A DNA stretch of 64,000 bases from Mucidula mucida (lineage: Eukaryota > Basidiomycota > Agaricomycetes > Agaricales > Physalacriaceae). Of this stretch, positions 22,599-33,000 are shown one piece after another. Both the position numbers and the translations under genes were made by a program. Each line of letters begins with the position of its first letter. The first letter of the stretch is position 1. The notes under the pieces were generated by a model. It saw only the letters and a list, made by a program, of their open reading frames with translations. It was not told the DNA's origin and ran no database searches. The stretch is taken from assembly GCA_015501055.1 (NCBI GenBank), contig JADNYV010000129.1, positions 1 to 64,000 on the forward strand. The letters run 5' to 3'.

Positions 22599-22605
22599 CA
22601 GACAT
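21253..22605 (-). CDS. gag-like protein of YR element copy 2
   Basis: A 450-residue ORF, same length and near-identical to the copy 1 protein, with the Cys/His cluster near the C-terminus (CQNWNLGKC ... CSECGGKH). Differences are scattered single substitutions such as Ala-to-Ser near residue 160. Same start-codon context after the leader. Intact ORF inside an otherwise defective element; could act in trans if expressed. Confidence 0.8.
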   Translation of the reverse strand: MSDVDELDGISRNHSPPRPHSPYDQDPDEREAIRLRAEQLQDLVKRFADGSIKSQGEFLQLARKTGASAGEMDDYIEQVAQIIEQRKKPDKAPEHDRTPERDATFQRELDEEARRRAVEEAAWAAFAAQLDAAAATAPAAQPASAAGPVAGPLSASLLSRLLGAESTPSGISASVLAAAPHLAQLAAPSNLTPHIEETQRIRRLLTTEKDIDAIINACQMQSLHDPFARSFWRSIVLEQYVDFEKLFASIHSGTNQQEDTKDFAGGYVIMRKDQSTARRTLTQESEWTRVFDAYATGVGLIYPHRKDELRGYRALIIELFRATPSNPAFPIRCDKETRIRYANSPFHLDDRTALQLPLLSEMLRTSEGANPRKRSSDSGSSQSATRRRVVCQNWNLGKCSSPCSAGRLHGSCSECGGKHTAKSQPACLILLEAKRAVARSGASSGGADEA

Positions 22606-23084
22606 GATCCGCTTCCTGGTTCAGGAACGTTGTCAGCAGAATGTGCACCTAAGGCTGTCTGCGCAGGCTTCTCGCCCTCTTGCTGCCTTTTGGCCAGTCT
22701 AACACTCAGAACGCGAATGCCCTCGCAAAGAGAACACCCAGGTTGTAAGCGAATAGAGGGCGCCTGAGCTGGGTACCGACCGATCCTTAACCAAGCCTAT
22801 CGAACACTCAGAGAGCGAACGTTTACGGCGCACTCAGAGAGCGAACTCGTCTATCAATCAGCGCCCTGATTTACACTCCTTGGTAGGAGTCAGGCACACG
22901 CTGTACAACCGGGTGTTGAACGCGGTCGCAAGCACAGGTTGAGCTGTACCACTGATCGACGATGACAAGGAAGTACAAGGAGGATACCGAGTCCAGGGAG
23001 GTATAGCACGCTGAGCGGAGTATTGAGCTCGATAAGCGGTGGTGAGCCGCTTGGAGAGGGATGTGTGGTGTAGCCACAGGGAAA

Positions 23085-24356
23085 GGACGCAAAAATGCGG
23101 AGCTAACTGTGACCAGATAACACAGGTTAGCTGGAGGGGAGTGAGAGGGTGCAGAGAGCGCACCTGTGACCAGATAGCCCACAGAATGTCCTTGAGAAGG
23201 AGTCCTTTGGAAAGGAATGGGTATCTGGGCACAAAATGGGCATCAGCTCTGAAGAGCTGGATGTGAGACATTGGCACATACTGGAAGCAGGGAGAGCAGC
23301 GGGAGCGCTAGCGCTCTGGGGCCGGAGCGGACACTTCCAATAGGGTTCTAGGGTGCCAGTACATCAGTCCTGAGCAGGAGGACCGAGTAGAGCGAGTGGT
23401 GCCTGCCTGGGAGAGCAAAAGTGCGAATTCCCTCAAAATGGGCACTTTGGACCTGTCTGGACTGGTTTTGGGCTGGGTAGGCGGCTTCAGACAGTGCTCT
23501 AGAGGTGTATGGCATCAGTCCTGAGCAAGAGGACTGGAGGAATCACAAACTGCTTGTCTCTGTGAGATGATGATGGTAAGAGACAAAGAGGCAGAGTGTG
23601 TGAGCTCTTGCTTAAACCTCCCAGGGCGCCCTGTGAGTGGCCTCTGTTGTTACTACAACACCAGACACAGGCTGGGTAAGTCCAGGAAGAGCCCAGAGAG
23701 TGGGCTGGCTGCAGTAGGGGCAGCAGAGAGCGAACATGATACAGCTTTAGAGTGAAATGAGTGTTTGACTTGATTTAAGCTGTCTCATTGAACTCCCTTG
23801 AGTAGGAAGTTGGGTAAAGGGGTAAGGAGGGGTGTGGAGTGTGCAGAGGCCTCTGAATCTCTTACCATCATCATCTCACAGAGACAAGCAGTTTGTGATT
23901 CCTCCAGTCCTCTTGCTCAGGACTGATGCCATACACCTCTAGAGCACTGTCTGAAGCCGCCTACCCAGCCCAAAACCAGTCCAGACAGGTCCAAAGTGCC
24001 CATTTTGAGGGAATTCGCACTTTTGCTCTCCCAGGCAAGCACCACTCGCTCTACTCGGTCCTCCTGCTCAGGACTGATGTACTGGCACCCTAGAACCCTA
24101 TTGGAAGTGTCCGCTCCGGCCCCAGAGCGCTAGCGCTCCCGCTGCTCTCCCTGCTTCCAGTATGTGCCAATGTCTCACATCCAGCTCTTCAGAGCTGATG
24201 CCCATTTTGTGCCCAGATACCCATTCCTTTCCAAAGGACTCCTTCTCAAGGACATTCTGTGGGCTATCTGGTCACAGGTGCGCTCTCTGCACCCTCTCAC
24301 TCCCCTCCAGCTAACCTGTGTTATCTGGTCACAGTTAGCTCCGCATTTTTGCGTCC
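23085..24356. repeat. 499-bp inverted repeat with 274-bp spacer
   Basis: Left arm 23085-23583 (leader of copy 2, minus) and right arm 23858-24356 (non-autonomous element, plus) are near-identical reverse complements of equal length. The spacer is the rest of the copy 2 leader. The first ~200 bp of the right-hand element and the terminus of the left-hand one are missing, as if the centre of a longer palindrome had been deleted. Compare the intact head-to-head pair at 42665-44316. Confidence 0.85.
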
Positions 24357-24497
24357 CCTCCCACCTCTCCCTCAGTAGATACATCTTCATGTATTAAGTA
24401 TGTACACTTCATGTACAGGCACTTTATGATACGCTGAATTGATGGGGCCCTCGGGGGCCAGTTTTGACCTAACCTTGTGTGATCTAACAAGCATAGG
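23858..24497 (+). mobile_element. non-autonomous YR element, 5' truncated
   Basis: Plus-strand copy of the 950-bp non-autonomous type. It begins inside the leader at TCTCTTACCATC and runs to an intact 3' terminus AACAAGCATAGG at 24497. It contains the 271-bp leader block and the element-specific segment around CATGTATTAAGTATGTACAC. Confidence 0.85.
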
Positions 24498-24542
24498 CTC
24501 TAGCACGTTACATTGCATACACGTCCCAATTCATTGGCTCTG
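24498..24542 (+). pseudogene. 45-bp sliver of YR-element recombinase gene
   Basis: Matches 48168-48212 of copy 4 (recombinase codons for the LARYIAYTSQFIGS region). It is bounded by the end of a non-autonomous element on the left and the gypsy A LTR on the right, so both apparently inserted into the recombinase gene of an earlier, now lost, copy. Confidence 0.8.
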
Positions 24543-25072
24543 TGTTAGCGACTGTCTATAGCCACGAGACTAAACCAGGTACCACAGCAAGAACTAAAGG
24601 AGAAAGTGTTCGCGTTCGTAAGACTAGGCTAGGCCAGGTGTATAAACGAGATCGGAACTAAAGTGCAATGATGCTACACTACTGCTTATATACTAGTAAG
24701 TCTATGTTTGGGACTCCTTGTCCATACGTGTTTCCGCTAGGGATAACTCCACGCCCTTGACCCAGTGCTGTATGCTACTAGTCCGTGAAACCATTAAATA
24801 CGAGTGGTAACTGCATGTAAGTAATAATACTGAAACGACCATGTGTGCTACGAGTGTCGGTGGTGTGTATTCAATAGGAATCCATGAGGTATCGGCATGT
24901 ATGATGTCATCCATGTGTTGGACGTGTGTCTGACATGAGTACGGCTTTGGTAATGAAAAGGGGTATAATTGGTGATGAAACAGATGATGAAATGGTCCGT
25001 TGGTTGATAAAACAAGGCCCCCGATAAGATATGATAAGATTTGAAAATGTGAAAATATGGCGATTCATAACA
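24543..25072 (-). repeat. 3' LTR of gypsy A
   Basis: 530 bp bounded by the short inverted repeat TGTTA...TAACA and abutting a polypurine tract on the internal side. No second copy was found at the other end, so the assignment rests on the termini, the tract and the position downstream of integrase. Confidence 0.75.
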
Positions 25073-25086
25073 TCACCCCCTCCTTA
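25073..25086 (-). promoter_or_regulatory. polypurine tract of gypsy A
   Basis: On the minus strand a purine run AAGGAGGGGGTGA lies directly next to the LTR end, the normal site of plus-strand priming in LTR retrotransposons. Confidence 0.75.
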
Positions 25087-25147
25087 AGGCGCAAGTTCCA
25101 TTCTGCGCCAGAGTTGCTCCATAAGGGCTGCAGAGGGTAGCGTGACG

Positions 25148-26500
25148 TCAAGGGGTTTGGTATCGGCGGTGGCATGGGTCGGAATAGATGGGATGGAAAT
25201 TGCGACATGGGACTTCAATGCGAGCAAGCGCAGGTGGCTTCGGCTTGTTCGGATATTGTTGGTGGAAATCGCGAATAGCTTCGTCGGCATTCTTGAGATT
25301 GCATGCCGGTTCCCATGTCTGTTCGTATGTGCCATAACCCTTCCAGTGAACCTTGTATTGGAAACCCCTGCGGTATTTCCGGGAATTAATCACTTTCTCA
25401 ACCTCCCATTCCGGTTCAGCTCCTTCCAGCACAGGTGGTGGACGCGTGTCTCGGGGTTGCGTCGGCAATTGCGGCTCGTGGTAAGGCGTCAACAGGGCCT
25501 CATTGAACACGGGATGAATGCTTTTCCACGTGTGAGGAATCTGGAGCTTGTAAGAGCTCGTCCCAACTTTCTTGATCACTTTGAACGGCCCAAAGTGTTT
25601 ATCATCAAGCTTCTTCATTGGTCGGTCTGTACTGAGATTTGTCCCTTCCAGCCATACTTTGTCGCCTTCCTTGTACTCCACTGCCTCTGTCCGCTTCCTG
25701 TCATAAAACCATTTCATGTCCTCTTTTTCCATCTTCAATGCTGACCCCACTTCGTCCCATGTCTTCCTCATGCCGTCGGCAAACTCCTGCGCAGTCTCGT
25801 TTCTCGATGCCGTTTTTGGAGCGGTGCCTTTGTAGGGGTGTCTACCCATGTCTGCAAAGAACGGAGTGACTTTGGTCGCCAAGTGTACCCGATCATTGTA
25901 AACGAATTCGGCAGAGGGTAGCCATTTGTGCCAGTTGTTCTGATGGTAGTTGACAAATAACCATAAGAAATGTTCTATCTCTTGGTTTAACCGTTCTGTT
26001 TGCCCATTTGCCTGTGGATGATATGCTGTTGTAAAGTTTCCTTGGATGCCCAACAGCCGGTATAACTCCTTCATAAAACGCGAGTGGTATTGCGGACCTT
26101 GATCATGTATCATCTGTCGGGCAATCCATGTATGGGGAAGATTCAATCACGGTAAATACGAGCCATGCCTTCTGACGTCAGAGTGGTGTGTGTCGGTATA
26201 ATGCGTAATTGCTTTGTGAAATGGTCCACAAATGTGCTGATCGCGTTGTATCCTCCCGATTCTGGCACTCTCCAATCATGTCCGTCCCTACTATCTCCCA
26301 TGGCTCGCTTGGCACATCAATATGATGAAGAGGTGCAGCCGGCTTCATGCGATGTGATTTTGTGACCTGGCATTTTTGGCACCCTTCCACGTATTCACGG
26401 ACGTCTCGGCTGATTCCTGGCCACCAATAGGTACGTGTATCAGCTCGAGGGTCTTGTATCGCCCGGGATGCCCTGCAAGCTGTGCATCATGATGCATTCC
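25148..26500 (-). pseudogene. integrase with chromodomain, gypsy A
   Basis: Open to 26146 on the minus strand, with the second core Asp in MIHDQGPQYHSRF and Glu in NGQTERLNQEIEHF, a GPF/Y-like module (KHFGPFKVIKKVG), and a C-terminal chromodomain (EWEVEKVINSRKYRRG, then VHWKGYGTYEQTWEP). The part with the zinc-finger Cys pair and first Asp (CQKCQVTKSH ... IVGTDMIGE) is in another frame at 26178-26390, and the His pair (MHHDAQLAGHPGR) is at the end of the 26345-27661 frame, so at least two frame breaks exist. Chromodomains of this class bind modified histones and direct insertion to heterochromatin (family knowledge). Not translatable as one protein as read. Confidence 0.88.
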
Positions 26501-28106
26501 GATAACTTTTCCCCGCAATTCCTTGTCCTTTGGTATGTAAATACGATCCTTCCATATAATAAGTCCATTTTCCTTTTCTTCCCATCCTTTTTCTTTGTTT
26601 TCTAATGCTTTTTGTACGTATCTGTCCTTGTTTCCTTTTCTTTGTTTGATTTTGTTAAGTAATTTGTCCTCCGGCGTAGCTACTGTATGTAAAGAAAATT
26701 GAATTTGTGATATAAAAAACTCCGGTTTTAGTAAAACAATGTTTTCGTTATCTTTTTCCCCCTTCTCAAGGCCTGTCATCCTTGACAAGGCATCAGCTTT
26801 CCCCATCGTCTTGCCCGGCTTGTGAATCATCTGTATGTCATATTCCGCTAACTCCGTAACCCATCTCACCTGCCTCCGATTCAACTTCTGTGGCTTCCGG
26901 AAGTACTGGAGGTTTTGATGATCGGTAAACACCTCCACCGTTTCCTTTGCTCCAAGGAGATATTGTCTCCAGTCGTCAATCGAGTCCATAATAGCCATCA
27001 TCTCTTTGTCGTAGATCTCATAATTGCGCTCTACTTCATTCAGCGCGCGAGATCGGAAAGCTACTGGTCTCCATTTTCCGTCAACAAACTGGGAAAGAAC
27101 CGCCCCGTTCGCATAGTTTGAGGAGTCCGCCTCGACTCGAAACTTGCCGTCGTCGCGTGGTACAATCAGAACGGGTTCTTCCGTCATCCTCCGTTTCAAC
27201 TCCTCAAACGCCTCGTGCTGCTCCATGCCCCAAACCCACTCGCCCTTCCCGGTTAGCGATGTCAACGGCTTCGCTACTCCCGCAAATCCCCGGATGAAAC
27301 GTCGGTAGAAGTTGCAGAAGCCCAGGAATGACTGTACTTCCTTCTTCTTCGTTGGCTCCTTCCATTCCTTCACTACGGCCACTTTTGCCGGATCCATCTT
27401 CACTTCTCCTCCGCCAACAATAACTCCCAAGTAATCTACAGTATGTGCCTCAAAACTACATTTCTCGGGTTTTAAATACAGCTTATTTACTCGTAATATC
27501 TCCAATACCTTTCGTACAATCTGTCTATGCTCCTCGAGAGTGTTCGTAAAGATAAGTATATCATCCAGGTAAACTATAACATGTCCGCCGTCAATCAACT
27601 CCTTCAAGATGTGATTCATGAACGATTGGAACGTTGCCGTTATTGTAACCCCATTGGACATCCATCTTTGTGAAAACCTTTGCTCCCTTCAACTTGTCAA
27701 TAAGCTCCTGAATCAATGGCAAGGGGTATTGGTTCTTGATTGTCATGTCGTTCAAGTTCTGATAATCCTGTACTGGCCGAAGGCTTCCATCCTTCTTCTT
27801 GACAAAGAAGAAGGGTGATGCCATAGGTGAAATTGATGGCCGTATACGTCCCGTCTGTATGTTTTCTTCCAGGAACTCATCTAACGCCTTTTACTCGGAT
27901 GGGCTAAGGGGATAAACCTTGCAGTCCACCGGTTTGGAACCAGGCGTAAGTTCTATCGCGTGATCCCAGGGTCTTCGCTCCGGTAACTTGTCAAAGTCCG
28001 CCTTGCTAAATACATCGGAGAATTCCTCAATGTAAGGTGCAGCAGCGGATGAAGGCTGTTGTGATCTCAGCTTTTCACCGCTTTTGCGATAGTTGTCCCA
28101 GTCCAT
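26345..28106 (-). pseudogene. reverse transcriptase-RNase H, gypsy A
   Basis: From upstream: 27891-28106 (linker with PWDHAIELTPGSKPV), 27591-27824 ([21 protein letters not shown], then [10 protein letters not shown]), 26345-27661 ([16 protein letters not shown], active-site box YLDD, then RNase H with FRVEADSSNYA and FTDHQNLQYF). Between WGYNN and the FQSFMN block about 30 codons of the palm found in other gypsy RTs are missing and the frame changes, so RT is inactivated by an internal deletion. A stop also separates 27891 from 27824. Confidence 0.88.
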
Positions 28107-28928
28107 CTAGAACAACTGCTCTCCCTCTTCCAACTTCTCTTCTACATCTTCTCCTTCGTCTTCTGGCGAGTCGTACTCGGGTAGATAGCCGCAGCGGTCT
28201 GGGCATTGATCAAAGGTTAACGTGGATTCCGTCCAGTTGATCGTGGGGTTGTGATATCGTAACCAATCTAACCCCAAAAAGATACTTGTTTTGCCGAGAT
28301 TGGTGACGGCCAACTCAATCTTTTCGGCATGATCTCCGATCTTCATCCGGACCTCCACAAAACCTTCAATTGCTCCTCCCTCGTTTAGGGTTCCATCCGC
28401 ATTGTAGACAGGGAGCTTGACCGGTAACTCCTTGATCGGGAGTCCGTTCTTCTCGCCGAATTCTTTATTGACGCAAGAACCCGTTGCTCCACTGTCAAGA
28501 AGGGCACTCGTTTCCCATTCAGAGCCTGTGTGTACGCTCTCTATGGTTACACGGAGTTTCATGTCCTGCCCCCTTGTTCCCCGGATGTACTTCCTCGACT
28601 TTTTCAACTCCGTCACAACTTCCACCGCAGCTTCCTTCGTCAACGCTCTGATCGCCATCACTTTCTCCTCCGTCGCTTCTCTTTCTCTCCGCTCCGGCAT
28701 CCATGCTCTCAGAATTCCCACTGCTCTCGACACGTCATCCTCTCTTAGCCGTTGTGCGATCCACTCGGGCGTATTTGGCTCAAATCTTTCTTTCGCAGGT
28801 TTTGGTGGTAAAGTCGTCGATGATATTTTAGATGTTTCAGTACCCGTACTGTAAACAAGCTTACAATCCTCCTCCGGCAGGAGGTTCGCTGCGCTCACCT
28901 CCTTCCTTCGGCAGTCATTTTTCGTCAA
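28107..28928 (-). pseudogene. retropepsin-like protease region, gypsy A
   Basis: A 273-codon frame. The aspartic protease core has the catalytic triplet in ALLDSGATGSCVNKEF and the flap/C-terminal block LGLDWLRYHNPTINW. It is followed by an acidic linker to RT. Its upstream junction is with the Helitron fragment, so the gag-pol connection is broken, and it ends at a stop (28107) just before the RT linker frame. The domain itself appears intact. Confidence 0.85.
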
Positions 28929-28947
28929 ACAGTGAATAAGATATTTT

Positions 28948-29169
28948 TTATACTAAGCCTCGTAATACTTCTGGATACACAATATTATTAGTTCTAAGAT
29001 TATCAGCTTCCTGATTCTCGGGGAAGAGAACTTTGATACGGCCTGCTGATGTGCATCGACTCAATGCTACATACAACTGTCCATGAGAGAACACCGGAGT
29101 CCGCAGATCCAACCCAATATGTTGAACTGATTGTCCTTGCAACTTGTTGATCGTCATAGCAAATGCCAA
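28948..29169 (-). pseudogene. C-terminal end of Helitron Pif1-type helicase
   Basis: About 73 residues containing the late helicase motifs [18 protein letters not shown] and [19 protein letters not shown], as in Pif1/RecD2-like helicases of Helitrons. It ends at a natural stop near 28948. The preceding residues (IPFMRRQFPV, another frame at 29170-29200) belong to the same domain, with a frame break between. Walker A/B motifs are absent because of the internal deletion. Confidence 0.85.
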
Positions 29170-29227
29170 TCAAACTGGAAACTGGCGACGCATGAAAGGA
29201 ATAGGACATTCAACCTCCTTGGGAATG

Positions 29228-30976
29228 TTATTGATGCGTGGAATGAGAACAATATTGCCGTTGTGCTTGCCACCCATGACTTTTCGGTCCTTTGCGCACT
29301 TCTTTGAGAAGAGCGTTCTTTTTGATCTCGAAGACACGTGCAACGATATCAGGTCGATCTGCTGCTGTCTGCACAGGATTCCCATTATCGTTTTTCATCA
29401 AAGCATCTTGGATTTCAGGCCAATTGGGGTTTGCCATCATGGTAAGAAAGATGTCAGGCTTTTGATATGCCCGACAGATCGCCATAGAGTCCTGGTAGAG
29501 CTGATGCATAGCACGTGGACTGCCAGAGTGTGATGAGGGTAGAACGGTGACCTTGCCAGTCTGTGCCATATCGGCATCTCCATTGTGGAAAGCGTCTACC
29601 ACGCCGTTATACAACTCGGAGCGAATTGTCGACTGGTTATTACGAACCCAGTTGAGACGGTTCTGCTCGGTCGAAGCCCATGCGTCAACAACGTACTGCT
29701 GACACAGATGTCTTGCCAAAAAAAGTGCTTGATCTTGATCGCCGATACGTGGATGAATACGATAAGCAGTGTACATTGCCTGCGTCAACCGTGTTTGAGA
29801 TGCTCGTGCACTACGCTCAGTAGTTCGTAGCTTCAAATCCGGACCCCAACCTAAGTCTCCTTTGGGAAAAAGAAGCACATAATGGAGAGGGGAATACATT
29901 GGATTAAGTTGACTGATTCGACGAAGTCCACCTCCTTGCATGCGCAAAACGATATCTCGGTCTGTTTTTATGTTGTCCTCTGTACCATCTCCAGGAATCA
30001 CAGCACCGATCTCGCCTGCAGTTGGTAGATTATAACGTCGCTGATCGGCACCCTCCGATAGGTGAAGGCGAACACCTATATCGGTTTGTTCCTCGGGTGG
30101 CCGTTCGCGCATGATTAGGAAAGCTTGCTTATAAAGAGGGACATATGGACTGCAGTTGTTCAACATCGCCTGGAGGTCTGTCATGATGATGGGATCAAGA
30201 TTCGGGTTTGTGTTCTGACGTATACCCAAAGCAACAGCAGGGTCATGAATGTAGAGTTGAGCATAAGAGTGAGTTTGGCCTGGTTCGGGAAGTAGTGCAC
30301 CCATACGGTGTGTTAATTCGCCTGAAACTCTAAAAGCATAAGGTCCAGTGCCATTTAAGACAGAACGATCGATTTTGGCCCCCAAAGACGTAAAAGCAAA
30401 AGCTGCATTATATTGACGAATATTTCTGTTGAACGTGTCGGATCGTGGATGAACATCCATAAGCAGCTCGCTTAGAAGACGGGGAACTTTTGGCAGGATG
30501 GGCAAGTAAACCTGACCATCTAAACAACACATGCCAAATTGTGGTCGGGATTGGAAAGAGCCACTGAGTTTCTCATCAGGAAAGTGAAAAGCGCCACATT
30601 CAGGACATGTAAGATCTCGAATACGTCCAGCGTCATGTATTTGGACTGGTTCATGATGCTCACAAAGCCCACGTGGTAAAGGTGGACGGGGCGGTGGAGA
30701 AGGAGACCGTGAACGTGGAGGTGGAGAGGAGGCAGAGGTGGAGGTGGCAGTGGCAGTGGTGGATTTGTGGCACATGGCTGGCGTGGAGGTTGCCCACGAA
30801 GAGGTTGTTGACCTAAACCGTTTTGAGGAGCTTGACGGGGTGGTTGGCCGCGGCCACGACAGAGAGGAGGAGGTGATGGTACTCTCATACCATTGACCAT
30901 ACGTGCAGGAGGGTGTTGTATGTTTGGTAAAGGCACAGCAGGATCTGGTCCTGGACGCGGTATATTGCAATGACAA
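29228..30976 (-). pseudogene. Helitron N-terminal (helitron-like N) domain
   Basis: A 582-codon frame. The first ~110 residues are low complexity (Pro/Ser/Arg). Then come a Cys-containing block (LTCPECGAFHFPDE, FGMCCLDGQVYLP), the region LPTAGEIGAVIPGDG, and the typical YSPLHYVLLFPKGDLGWGP and MANPNWPEIQDAL motifs of the Helitron N-terminal domain. It ends about where the HUH Rep catalytic block should begin. An upstream exon may exist; the Met at 30976 is only the first in frame. Confidence 0.85.
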
Positions 30977-32070
30977 ACAGAAGGAGATGTCATCTGAGCC
31001 TCTCTATGTTGATGTTCTGCATCTCACTCAGCGGTACAGTCTGGTGTCTGAGGAGTCCAGTCCATCTGCTGATGTTCATTTATTGGAGTTTGTGGAGGCC
31101 TGAACAGCAAGGGTTAGCATAATGAAATATGAAATCAAAGTAATCCAACATACATTGTACAAAGATCTCACAGGCAATGTAGGAGAGAAAAGCTACTCAC
31201 ACCCAGCATGTGCACGCCAACATGGACTGAGCACTAACTATGGTAGTGGAAGAGCTCAACACGTACCAACACTCAAGGCACTAAGTTACCAAAATGGACT
31301 ACCACTGCTGGCCACCCTCGTATTGTATCACGGACCAAATATGACGTATGCAGCAACAGTATTGGAGCGTCAACGGTGGGGAACTTACGCGCTTGAAAGC
31401 ACAGCCACACCAATCTCCCTGAATACTACCCCAGGTGAGAGGACTCTGGTCAACCGGCGAACAGTATCGCTACCCAAAAGTAGGATTTGAACTGGCCAGG
31501 GGGAGACTTCACGGATGGAGACGTCTTGGATACCGGAACTCAGAGGACAGCACGCTTAGTAGCACCAAAGAAGCAACAAAGTGAGCTGGTGTTTCTCAAG
31601 AACCACTAAAGAGGGATGAGATATGTATAGGGACACCTGAAATGGTAGTTAGCAGCCTGCAGAAAATGAGAAAAATGAGAAAAAACATGCAAAACAACAG
31701 CAGAGAGACAGAAATGAAGGCAGAAAGAAACTATGAAAATATCAGAGAAAAATCCAAATAATAGAGATCAAGGACATACCAAAGAACTTGGCAGCACAGG
31801 GAGTGCAAAGAGCCAGTGGCCAACCGGGCAGAACAGTGGGCAGAGGCAAAATGACTCGAATCGGGCCGGCGCGGCGACAATGGAGGCACGTGGTGGGAAT
31901 TCCCGCGATCCGGCAGCACGGGTTAGAGGATTACCGGGGAACTCACACGGTCTGCTTAAGTAACATTACTTAGCTAATTAAAAGTTACCCCGCCCCACTC
32001 TCTATTGTATTGTAGATAGATTCTGCATCTGACAACCCTTTCCTTGATGACTGCTCCGGCAGGACTGCGT

Positions 32071-33000
32071 CTACTGCGGGAGCTTCGCAAAACCCAACTC
32101 TTCGGCCAACTTCTTTTTCTCCTCGTCGTTCATTTCGGTCCATAAACCCCGAATCGTCTGGGGTCGACCCTTCTTCGGACAGAACCTGCTGACGTGGCCG
32201 TGTTCGCCACAGCTGAAACAGAGTCCCCTTCGACGTGCATTGTCGATGTCCATCGGCCTGCCGGCTCCTCCATAGGTAACACCGGTAGCATCTCGTCGTG
32301 TGATCGGCATCGGGGGTGGGTTCGTAGGATTAGCTCTCAATGTAGCCACCTGCGGAGCTTGAGGCCGGGACTGCATGCCGGACCTCTTGCTCGCCGCCCG
32401 CCTTCTCCACAGCTGATCGATCTGAAGGATCTGTGCCTTCCAATCCTTGTACTTCTCTGGCAACCCGTCTCGGCTGCCATAGATCTGGTCGATGATCTTC
32501 TCGTTGACATTGGTCTCGAGAAGTCGCACGACGAATGCGTCATCCTTCGAGTATCCTGCCTGAGTGAGCAGGACCTCGAACTTCTGGAAGAAATCTTGAG
32601 CGGTGTCTTGCCCCTGGCGCAACCGCTCGATCTGGTCTTGCGCGTCTCGCGCGAGGTTGGAATCCACAAATCGTTCCTTCAAGTCTTCCTTGAACTCCGT
32701 CCAAGAGACTGTCCATTCCTCTTCTTCCTCATCAAAGTTCTGGTCCGAGTAGTTCTGGACCCATGCATCTACATGATCTCCTCGGATATAGGAAAGAACA
32801 ACATCGATCCTTTCGGAGTCAGATGTGAGGTTGTTCTTCTTGTCACGGATATATGTGAACATCGATCGCCACCAGCTCTTGTACTTGGACTTGTCCCCGT
32901 CATAGTCATAAGGCTTGTTGACAAGTGATCGGCCTTTGATTTCGACATCGGCATGATGAGCGGGTGTGTGAGGAGCGGTTTCGGGTGCTTCGTTGGACAT
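32071..33000 (-). CDS. gag polyprotein of gypsy A
   Basis: A 309-residue ORF. The capsid-like retrotransposon gag domain is at about 35-200 (WWRSMFTYIRDKKNN start; WTEFKEDLKERFVDSNLARD and LRQGQDTAQDFFQKFE blocks), followed by a CCHC zinc knuckle, CFSCGEHGHVSRFC, near residue 262. Length and order are normal for chromovirus gag. It is intact but separated from pol by the Helitron fragment. The start ATG is the only one near the upstream end of the conserved region. Confidence 0.9.
   Translation of the reverse strand: MSNEAPETAPHTPAHHADVEIKGRSLVNKPYDYDGDKSKYKSWWRSMFTYIRDKKNNLTSDSERIDVVLSYIRGDHVDAWVQNYSDQNFDEEEEEWTVSWTEFKEDLKERFVDSNLARDAQDQIERLRQGQDTAQDFFQKFEVLLTQAGYSKDDAFVVRLLETNVNEKIIDQIYGSRDGLPEKYKDWKAQILQIDQLWRRRAASKRSGMQSRPQAPQVATLRANPTNPPPMPITRRDATGVTYGGAGRPMDIDNARRRGLCFSCGEHGHVSRFCPKKGRPQTIRGLWTEMNDEEKKKLAEELGFAKLPQ

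Larger units (their letters stand above)
19638..23857 (-). mobile_element. YR retrotransposon copy 2, chimeric and truncated at both ends
   Basis: Minus-strand copy with leader (22606-23857), gag (21253-22605) and most of RT-RNase H. The last ~115 codons of RT-RNase H, the whole recombinase ORF and the 3' tail are missing; a non-autonomous element (18812-19637) is fused there. At the other end the terminal ~60 bp of the 5' end are gone and the sequence passes directly into an oppositely oriented element at 23858. It cannot be autonomous. Confidence 0.85.
28929..32020 (-). mobile_element. internally deleted Helitron fragment inside gypsy A
   Basis: Minus-strand RepHel-type sequence: a Helitron N-terminal domain (29228-30976) is followed almost at once by the last ~75 residues of the Pif1-type helicase (28948-29169); the HUH nuclease and most helicase motifs between them are missing. 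The right-hand limit is set where gypsy gag sequence ends and, on the minus strand, TCTATCTACAATAC begins after an A, as expected for a Helitron 5' TC end inserted between A and T. No convincing CTRR 3' end with hairpin was found, so the left limit is approximate. The ~1 kb from 30990 to 32020 is noncoding. Confidence 0.8.

Noticed and set aside
25142..25744. 200-codon plus-strand frame
   Set aside because: Antisense shadow of the integrase C-terminus and chromodomain of gypsy A.
31104..31490. Plus-strand frame of 122 codons in the Helitron region
   Set aside because: No recognisable domain; lies in the noncoding 5' part of the minus-strand Helitron fragment.
32194..32928. 244-codon plus-strand frame
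   Set aside because: It lies antisense to the intact gypsy A gag with its capsid domain and zinc knuckle.
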